Source: Wolfiporia cocos (taxonomy: Eukaryota; Basidiomycota; Agaricomycetes; Polyporales; Phaeolaceae). From it: DNA of 64,000 nucleotides. Positions 56,116-64,000 of this stretch are shown here, in pieces (the first letter of the stretch is position 1; each line of letters begins with the position of its first letter). The notes under the pieces were generated by a model, which ran no database searches, was not told the origin of the DNA, and saw only the letters and a program-made list of their open reading frames with translations. Location: assembly GCA_029448655.1 (NCBI GenBank), contig JACCLO010000007.1, forward strand, positions 2,728,001-2,792,000, read 5' to 3'. A program made the position numbers and the translations under genes.

Positions 56116-57319
56116 CACCCAAGTAACCCTTGACCATATTATATACATATCTTCACATACGTTACCAATCATCCCCTACGCCCAAACAACCCTAATACCA
56201 CAATGATTCTATCACAACTCTAAAGCTACAACACCCTATGCCCTATAATATTACAGAGCATAAATCAAACATGTATATATACTGACCCATTACTGGAGTC
56301 AAACCTCAGCTTCGATTTAATCATTTACATCATCTCAGCTGGAAGGCAACATCCTAGTCGACGATCTGACATCCACTCTGCCTTTGCAATTTCACTTGCA
56401 TTTGCATCAGCAACTGACTTTGCGAGCACCTGCTATCTGCCACCTACCACCTGCCACTCAGACCCACATCAACAACATCTGACCAGAGAATTGGCAGTGC
56501 ACCAACAACACCACGCCGTGGGGGTCAGCGCCGACACTTGGACATGGGAAGCACTGGCCTGGCATGCATGTCTCCCGGGCACCCATGTATTGTTGGCCAG
56601 ACATGTTGGGTCAGCTATTCGCATTTTTGCAATTCTGCCTTTGACAGTTTGCACTCAACATGGCCCCTTCTCCCTCATCATATTGACTGACACATTGATG
56701 CTTGTCACACCACAAATTGGCTCCACACAGCTGCCGATTCAGGCAACCATAGCTGCATTGCACAGGTACCAAGACTCATCTTAGAGATCCCATACCTTGT
56801 TCTTGAGACTTGGTACCCGCACCACAAAGCTACAGGCAGCCTAAGTGCCCAAAGCAGCTGCATGGCACTGATTAGTGGCGTGACAAGCGTCAATATATGG
56901 GCCGATATAACCGGCAAGTGAGAAGAGGCTATGGAGAGCACAAACTGTTGAATGCAAATGTGCAAAGTGTGAATAGTTGACCTGATATGTCTGGCCGATG
57001 GTAGACAGGCAATGTGGATATGTGCACAATATATAGTATTACTACTGGCTTACATACTTATAGCCAATTGAATTTATGGATCATGTTTGGCAATGGAGAC
57101 CTTGTGCATTAGTCACCAGCATAGTGTAGCGGCTAACGTGTGCTTCTATATCCTCTACTGTAGAGCACATGACTTGGAGTGCATGTCAGATGAGATGGGG
57201 CTCTGCTATTGTCCTCTACTGCTCGATAATTTTGGCTGCCTGGTGCAACTTCTGTATAGCATAATCTATGTCAGTTTGCTCTTCATTGTCAGGCTAGAGT
57301 GACGAGAAGTGAGCACAGT
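56116..57319. repeat. intergenic with a large imperfect inverted repeat
   Basis: 56590-56770 and the complement of 56860-57000 align over most of their length (GGCCAGACATRT..GGTCARCTATTC, TTTGCACTCAAC type, TGCTTGTCACRCCAC, GGTACCAAG). A third copy is at 41950-42200. No gene recognised; a minus-strand frame at 56705-57029 only follows the repeat. Confidence 0.45.
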
Positions 57320-57324
57320 ATATC

Positions 57325-58639
57325 TGACACACGCAACAAACTAGCACTCAACCGGGGGAAGGGGGCTCGCTCAAAGGCGCCTTCCTGGTCCCGGGAACAC
57401 TAGCCGTCAAAGGCCAAGACAAGTCTGAGGTTTACGCTCAGACTGTCTGGCATATATACTCCTAATGTATTTGTACATGTTTGGTACGGCGGCTCAGAGG
57501 CCTCTTCGTACTGGTATCTAACTGGCTATGAGCTACGGGCCGGTAATGGCATCGGAGCGCTGGGGTACGCGAGGATGTCCATGGTGACGTAGCGTATAAG
57601 GGGCGGATCAATGGAGTAGCCAGTCTATTGGGTTCGATCAGTAGTTCTCGTCGATCGTTGGTATCACAAGACGCGCAGCGGACCCAATGCAACGCGCTTA
57701 TGAGTGGTGTTATAGACCACTCCCCCAAAAGGGCTACGATAACAGCTTGGCTGTTATCAAGGGTCCGGCTATATCTGCAGTTCAGATTCCCACGCGTAGC
57801 GTCTACGGGTAGCCTTGTTCAGGTTATACCCACGTATTCCCTCTGTATACCCTAGTTAATTACTCCGTAACGTCCAGATGCCTTTACAGGTATAATCTGT
57901 GACAGTTGGTGCACCAGTAATGGCGGGGTTCTAAGTCCGTGATTGGGCGTGGTCTGCCACGATCGGGGTGTATGACCGGTGTTCCTCGTTGGTCATATAC
58001 ATGCCAGTAATGGCGGTGGTGATCGATAAGGTTCGTCAATCGGGGTCTGCCGTCCCACGGGCAGGGGTCTATACAGGTTGTGGTCTTAGGACGCGTCAGC
58101 GGCCTAGGTTCCCAAAGTTACGGTACTGAGGGTCGATCGTTCACGGCCCGGGTTCCCAGAGGTTGCGGTACTGAAGGGAAGCCGTAACGTAGACCCGTAG
58201 GCTAAGGTCTAGTGCCTGTAATGGGGAGTGTCCGTGCGGTAGGGACGCGAGGTGTTAGGTTTAGTGTTCTGGGTCACGTGCGAATGTAGACCGTGCCCCT
58301 AGTCGGCGTATAGCGTAGTGTGCGGTGGCGGTTTAGCCTTTAGTTGTATCAGGCGTACCGTCGTGCTATCGTCGCCTGTTGGACTCTAGGGGTCGGCTCG
58401 TGACTCCGTGCTTTAGGGACTAGGCAGCGTATGGTTCTTGCTGCCGGGACTTGGACTGGTTTAAGGGTTGGACTGCTGGTGGCCTGCTAGTGCCCGTAGT
58501 GTCCTGTATAGCAGAGGGCTTCTACTAGCGTTGCCGTGGGATTCCAGCTGGGCTCGGATAGAGTGCTGTAGCATGCGTATGGCGTGAATGGGGTGTCAAC
58601 CTAGGGTGTTCTACTAGGCTTTGAAATTGGCTTGTGACA
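57325..58639 (-). mobile_element. long solo LTR (H-type) with 5-bp TSD
   Basis: 1315 bp, TGACACACGC to GGCTTGTGACA, flanked by ATATC at 57320-57324 and 58640-58644. Contains AGTCTGAG/CTCAGACT (about 57424-57447) before a reversed TATA box, and several CAGTAATGGC/CGGTAATGGC copies. CTGTGACAG at about 57897 might mark a further internal junction. Confidence 0.82.
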
Positions 58640-61392
58640 ATATCTCCATCTGATTTAATGTATACATACCACAAATCCACCACCACCACCGGCTCGTGTT
58701 CGCAACAATCCATTGTGACCAGTCGGCGGACCCTTTTGAGGTGAGGAGAGTATCTGAGATGCGATAGCATACTGGTGAGTCTCTAACTTTCGACTCAACG
58801 ATCTGCTGAAGTACACACCGGCAACAATGCTACAGGGGCCTCTTCAGTGTTGGAATGTTCACGACTGGATCGTTGCGGCTGCCAGATGGTGTCAGCACCG
58901 GCACATGGAGCATTTGCTCTATCCATGCATGACCTCTGGTCGACTCTGGTGGAGGTGCGACTACACCATCCACTGGAATGGTGTAGAAAGGCCAAACGTG
59001 GAACCGCTGCACCATGACCCACCACAATGACAGTATGGGTGTGGAGACTTCTTGCACAAGATGCTTGCAGAGAAGGTATGCATGATATTTTTGAGCACCA
59101 CAGTCACATGTCCACATCGTGATGTCTGTATCATAGATGCCATTAATTAGAGTCTGAGCAAGACATTCCCATGACCTTTTAAAGGCTTCTTGCATGTGGG
59201 TGAGTGATTGTGAACACCCTTCATGATGCTTCATAATGATTTATGCCAGAGTCAGCTGATATGGTGGGAGTGCTTTCGTGATAATTGCATGCACGGTAAG
59301 ATCAACGGGCAGGCGATTATAGCAGTGCAGGACTAATCGCTTGAGATTTTGCAAAAGCGCCTCCTCCATCATTGTCATATGCTTGCATGGTATGCTTGAT
59401 GCATATGCCGCACGTGCACAAAGACTCCAACGGTCGTGCAAGTACCAGGAGCTCCAGAGGTAAGCCCACACTTTGCGGAGATTATTGACTTCGCAGTGCC
59501 AATACATCTCATCGACAGCATCTCGTCGAATATCCTCAGACATTCAATGCTGCCCATGCCGTTCAGGGAGAAGAGGATGCTGCGATGTGTGCTTTGCGAA
59601 GAGATGGAGGATAGGAAGTCGGTGAGGTGTTGGGCAAAACATATAGTCAGGCTCCAGTTGCTTTGCTGTGCTGATCTCTCCATCATCAATATATGAGCTT
59701 TCTTGGAGCTTTTCAAGTGACTGTGCAAACTGCTCGACCTGATGCCACAGATCATCTAGGTCACCATCCCACTCAGCATCATCCCAACTGTTGCGTTCAT
59801 GATCTGTCCAGCCCACTTCTTCGTCACTTTCATCTGTGTGCAGATCAGGTGGGAGTATGCCCCGGCCACTCAAGCATTCAATATCAAACTCTTCGGCATT
59901 GTCAGCTTCCTTCTTCACAGCAGGACAGCCTGTTGGCTTGAGTTGAAGTGGGGGAAGTGATGGTGTTATAACAAATGGACACCCATCAATGAGTAGCTGG
60001 ATGTGATGGAGTGGATTTTCAGGAGGGGCAGGTAGCTAGTAATATATAGATTAATGAAAAATGACTACCACTTGATGACGCCAAAACAAAACAAGCCTTT
60101 GAGCCTGTCTGTTGTAGGTATGGTACAAAGTTAGCATTGATGTAAGAGAACTCCCAGCGAGCTTCATCGACATTGTAGAATGTGGGTGTCTCTTTGTTCT
60201 TTGCTAAGTGCTGTTTAATTGCACAGAGTCCATGCCAAAAACATAGCTGATGCTTCGCCTGTGTCCATGTGTTCCTCATTGCATTGATTTCTGACCAATC
60301 CTTGTCCAATAACATATATTCTGGGTTGACACTGAGGTTCCTCAGCTCACTGATAAATCTCTCAAGCACAGCTTGCTTGGTGCCCCTATCAGCAAGAATG
60401 CGAGTGGAATACCCGGCCCATGCGCATCGGCAACTGCACTGAACAGTTCAAAATTTGTGATCCCTTGGTAATTTAGTCTCAGTGATTTACTTCTGTAGCA
60501 AGATTACATAAGATACACACATGTTGAATCCATCGCAAGCTCTTGAGTATTTGAGGCCCACTCCCTGACAAAATTGGTGACTTGAAATGCAATTACTTGA
60601 GTGTTAGGCTCAGCTTGCACATCTAGCAGAGCTATATTGCACTCCTCACCATTCCCTTGTATGAACCTCTGTGCCTGTTACAATCCATGCAGGGACTACT
60701 GAATATCTTTTGCTGACACCTCACTGGAGGAAGGGACTTAGTGTTCAACCACTTTACTGTATGTTTATCTCTAGGGATCCCCACTCAACCGGTGACCCTT
60801 GTTTCATGTATGACAACCCTATGCCCATAGTCTTGTGACATATCAGATTTTAGTTGATATCTTGTGTCTAACCACAGGGCTTCTACATTTCAGCCACTGT
60901 TGTGCTCAACCGCAACACTTTGTATTTGGTATCTTAGCAAACTAGCCTTATGGACTTAGTGGTAGCAGTACTATGACCCTGACTACAGGATTGCAGTATA
61001 AAACCTGATGTAAATACTGGTCAAGTTCCTCAGCTCGACCTTGTTTAATTACAAGGATCCTATACTCGTTCTCAAAGGCTTGAGCAATTAAGCCCGCAGC
61101 TTGTATATTGACGTTCTGACTCTGCTGAGTCCGACAAGTGGTGCGCCACTTCATATGCTGAGTAACTCGACTTAGTTATTTTGGCTGAACAGATATTCGA
61201 TCCATAACAGTGCCAATTCTACTGGGTCGTTGGCTGTCTTCCACGATTCCTTACTGACCACGTGCCAATAGTAGTAGACAGCTTTGGACTGGAATGGCAA
61301 ATCATATAATAAAGGGACGACTGTTGCGTGGGAACTGCTATGTGCTTTTCCACGTGTGCCACGTGCTGTCCATTGTCCCATATAGCTCGTGC
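58640..61392 (-). pseudogene. Mutator-like (MULE) transposase with SWIM zinc finger, broken
   Basis: Reading leftwards: SSHATVVPLLYDLPFQSKAVYYYW and ESWKTANDPVE (61380-61210), then across the LTR at 60676-61209 to RFIQGNGEECNIALLD, TNFVREWA, a GANFELF segment (about 60450), the catalytic region LLDKDWSEINAMR and QLCFWHGLCAIKQHL (60300-60210), an acidic linker (59918-59550), YLWSSWYLHDRWSLCARA with TMMEEALLQNLKR (59500-59300), and a SWIM finger CDCGAQKYHAYLLCKH (about 59085). Frames change several times, partly through short introns, partly decay. MULE enzymes cut at TIRs and leave 9-11 bp duplications, as seen around 50456-51302. Confidence 0.7.
60676..61209 (-). mobile_element. solo LTR, family E, with 5-bp TSD
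   Basis: 534 bp, TGTTACAATCC to GATCCATAACA, flanked by GTGCC at 60671-60675 and 61210-61214. Inserted in the MULE transposase. Confidence 0.9.
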
Positions 61393-62361
61393 TAGTGTTG
61401 CGAGGTCCAGTCCCAAGGACCGCTAAAGACCAAGGACAGGACCAGGACCGGACTGATTAGGACCGATTCAGCGGTCCGGTCCAGTCCCGGTCCTAACACG
61501 GTCCTGGTCCTGGTCCTAACGAGTTGTCAATTTATAAAGGACCGGTTGGGACCGGTCTGGACCAGTCCCGGACCGGTCCCAAAAGTTAGCATAGATTAGT
61601 GCTTCGACTCCAAGATTGTAAACCATGATGCACCAATTTAAACATAAAATCAAGTACCTGAGACTCCAGTGAGTGATCCAAGACGATCTGCATCATGTAT
61701 GTACCACTAGCTAAGCATCACAAAACCTGACAATAATAGTTTTCACCAGTAAAGCTTCTAATATTAATGATACAACGAAGCGCTGCTATTGTCTTGGGCA
61801 GTGCTTAACACATGCAGTCTGCCCTCATGTTATCACTAATGTTGTTGACTTGTACACAGTTGTATATTATCCTGCCCAGTAGCTTTGACACTTGCACATT
61901 GAAATAGATATATATGCAGTTCAATCTTATGCAGTCACTGGCTTCCAACCACTTAGTGGTCACTATTACTACTCATTGTGTCATACAAGAATGAAACAAT
62001 AAAATAGATGTGCAGTCACCACAGTGGCATATATCAATATATACCAGCTTCAGTGTACCAACCATACTGGCAAAACTCAACAATCGGTGCATCATAGTCA
62101 ATTTACGAGCTGTAGTATGTTTTGATACATGTTGAGTAATAAGTGCCCTTTCGTCGCATTTTCTTACAAATAAAATCTAGTCAAGTGAATGACCATTCAA
62201 TCGGTCCTGGGACCGGTATAGGACTGTGGTCCTGCTTGGGACCGGTCTCAGTCCGGTCTCTCATTGCCCACACCGGTCCTGTCCTGGTCCTGGTCCTTGG
62301 TCCTGCCCAAAACATGCAAAAGACCGGACCGGACCGGACCGGACCGGACCTCGCAACACTA
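61393..62361. mobile_element. non-autonomous hAT element, second copy, no matching TSD
   Basis: 969 bp with ends TAGTGTTGCGAGGTCC and GGACCTCGCAACACTA, GGTCC-rich subterminal arrays and an interior aligned with 43390-44060 (GAAGCRCTGCTATTGTCTTGGGCA). Flanking 8-mers GCTCGTGC and GATGAGGC do not match. Confidence 0.82.
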
Positions 62362-62967
62362 GATGAGGCTGCGAAAACAAAGGTTCCCCGAATGTATTAC
62401 AATAACTTCAAGATCAACATCACAGCAAAGTATGGTGTCGTATGTGAAGGCTGGCCGCTTAGTAAATTCTGTTGCCCAAGCAACATTGGCTCACGTACGG
62501 AGCTCATGGTATTTTACCACATGTTTGAGTCCAGCACAGCACGATTCCATGCCATGGGTACCGATGAACTTGAGAGATGGCAAGATGAGTGATTCCAAAC
62601 TGCGACTGGAGGGGTGGAGAGTGGAAACAATGATGGCTTAGATGCAGGTGGATTACCTCACGTTTTGCAGACACCTCCTTCCACGCTCGCACCCCAGTCA
62701 TCCATGCTGGAAACACCAACCTCCGCATTCACTACTGCGCATCCACAGAGCACAGAGGAACCCACATCCTGTGTGGTGACCTATGGAAATGAACAGCAAT
62801 ACAGTACACCCCTTACCGCGAATTTCATCAATGCTGTGACAGCATTGGATGGCTCGGGCATCTTACTCAATCAAAAGTCACGCAAGTGTCATTCAGATTA
62901 CGGAAAGAAGTGTGTGCCTCGTAGAGTGCAGATGGAGAATAGTGAGAACGTATCTGCTATCGTATAA
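62362..62967 (+). pseudogene. fragment of a TE-associated fungal protein
   Basis: One frame with a TGA at 62590-62592 where CGA would fit. Left part: MYYNNFKINITAKYGVVCEGWPLSKF, GSRTELMVF; right part: Ser/Thr/Pro-rich (PSTLAPQSSMLETPTS), ending KKCVPRRVQMENSENV. The KYGV-GWP pattern is common in multi-copy Agaricomycete proteins near transposons; function unknown. The N-terminus is cut by the hAT element. Confidence 0.45.
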
Positions 62968-64000
62968 TACTCAATAGACTGGATGATCACAATGTCAACG
63001 GTTTGTAAATGAGTGATGTGAACTGTACATACGCTGTCATAAATGTTGAATGAAGTTTTCTTGTACGTGGTATTAGTGTGTCGTCACTAATGTCTCATAG
63101 TACAAAGCGCGAAAGCAGTACAACAGCAGTTAATAAAATGAGCTATAGTAGTTGCAACTTGGGCACGAGAGAAGTTCTTTGGACGTCCACGTGGTCTGGA
63201 GTTAACACTCGATTGTGAACGGAGGCCATGATCCGATCACAGCTTAACCTTGGGACACACTCAGTCCTCCGTTCCATCCAGATTTTCTATTTCATTCGTT
63301 GAAGTACTAGTCTATTGACTAGGTACGAGTGCACGTAGTCTCTACTTACAGTAGCTCAATATTATAATACATACATAAATACCAGTCAACACCTGTGAGT
63401 TTGACTGTACAGTGATACAATACAATGTGTAGTGCATTAAACAAGTGAAATAGTTGCACAACTACATCGTTCTCACCACCCTCACCAAGAAATGCATCAA
63501 GTTGATTTAATTCCCCTTAATTATAACCACTACCCACATGAATCTGGTAAGTGATAAGCTTCTGTTCTCAATTCCCAGTGGCCAAGTGCTTCTTTCGTCG
63601 AGCGAATATCAGCGCTTATCTCACGATCACGATCAACGATGGTGTCATACTACCATGCGCTCTGGACCCACTCCATGTGTCGCATGCTTGCCTTGTATGG
63701 CATGCCTGGACCATGCCCGGATGTCATCTGATGCCACGCCAAGCCATCCACCCTGTGCCCGCCCACCAATAATATTATATTCATCATTATCTGATTGCGC
63801 ATATCATATAGTATATATAGCAAAGAAATCTGGGGCGATTATGTTGAGATATAGAGCTGCAGTGCTGTTACCATGTGCAGCAGCGGGGGCGGTGGGGCAG
63901 CGAAGCGCTAATCGCAAGTGCGGGCTCCTCCATTTAGCCACATTAGCGTGCAGAGCCCAGGCGCAGCAGAAAGCGCTGGGATTGAGCACGTGGTACATCT
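62968..64000. other. intergenic, nothing recognised
   Basis: AT-rich with short inverted words (CCATGCGCTCTGG, GGCATGCCTGG) but no repeat edge, LTR or coding signature that I can support. Confidence 0.35.

Overview
The window looks like a transposon-dense, gene-poor stretch of a filamentous basidiomycete genome. The host genes I can recognise have many introns of about 41-67 bp with GT-AG borders, and the accessory proteins (Myb/SANT-like, MULE, hAT, Ty3/gypsy with chromodomain) are typical of Agaricomycetes. A Rhizoctonia-like fungus is possible, but I cannot prove it from the sequence. There is no bacterial-style organisation, and I found no rRNA, tRNA or CRISPR.

Host genes form small islands. 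(1) 9883-11002 (-): alpha/beta hydrolase, broken by a hAT-like repeat and a frameshift. (2) 11916-13064 (+): TMEM53/DUF829 family gene, apparently intact. (3) 20720-22649 (+): MFS monocarboxylate-type transporter, followed at 23224-24849 (+) by an FMN-dependent 2-hydroxy-acid oxidase/dehydrogenase; together a plausible lactate/2-hydroxy-acid uptake and oxidation pair. (4) 39400-39886 (-): Myb/SANT-like protein. (5) 40486-41720 (-): monoacylglycerol-lipase-like serine hydrolase, six introns and a complete catalytic triad.

Everything else is mostly layered mobile DNA. 1-2138: 3' ends of two LTR elements, each ending in a dUTPase reading frame next to a polypurine tract. 2139-8886: nested solo LTRs. 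9031-9723: a TIR element. 13787-18583: solo LTRs and a hAT-type element. 26463-38783: a decayed minus-strand Ty3/gypsy element (gag, protease, dUTPase, RT, RNase H, integrase) shredded by five LTR insertions, one of which carries a young 1861-bp non-autonomous LTR element with identical LTRs. 42237-44316: an LTR inside a hAT inside an LTR. 44676-56110: a Ty3/gypsy element (LTRs 383 bp, TSD CCCTT) with order gag, dUTPase, protease, RT, RNase H, integrase, chromodomain, interrupted by two solo LTRs, a third LTR in its own 5' LTR and a MULE-type MITE. 57325-62967: a solo LTR, a broken MULE transposase, a hAT copy and a TE-associated gene fragment.

The most interesting observations are: dUTPase domains in three different positions within related LTR elements; an 11-12 nt match between the primer-binding site and the LTR promoter region in two families, indicating Tf1-like self-priming; an inverted repeat just downstream of the TATA box that keeps pairing while its sequence changes between LTRs; a splice-donor-like motif at the LTR 3' end; and premature stops that are all TGA where CGA (Arg) fits, suggesting CpG deamination. 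Boundaries of many insertions are supported by exact target-site duplications read directly from the sequence.
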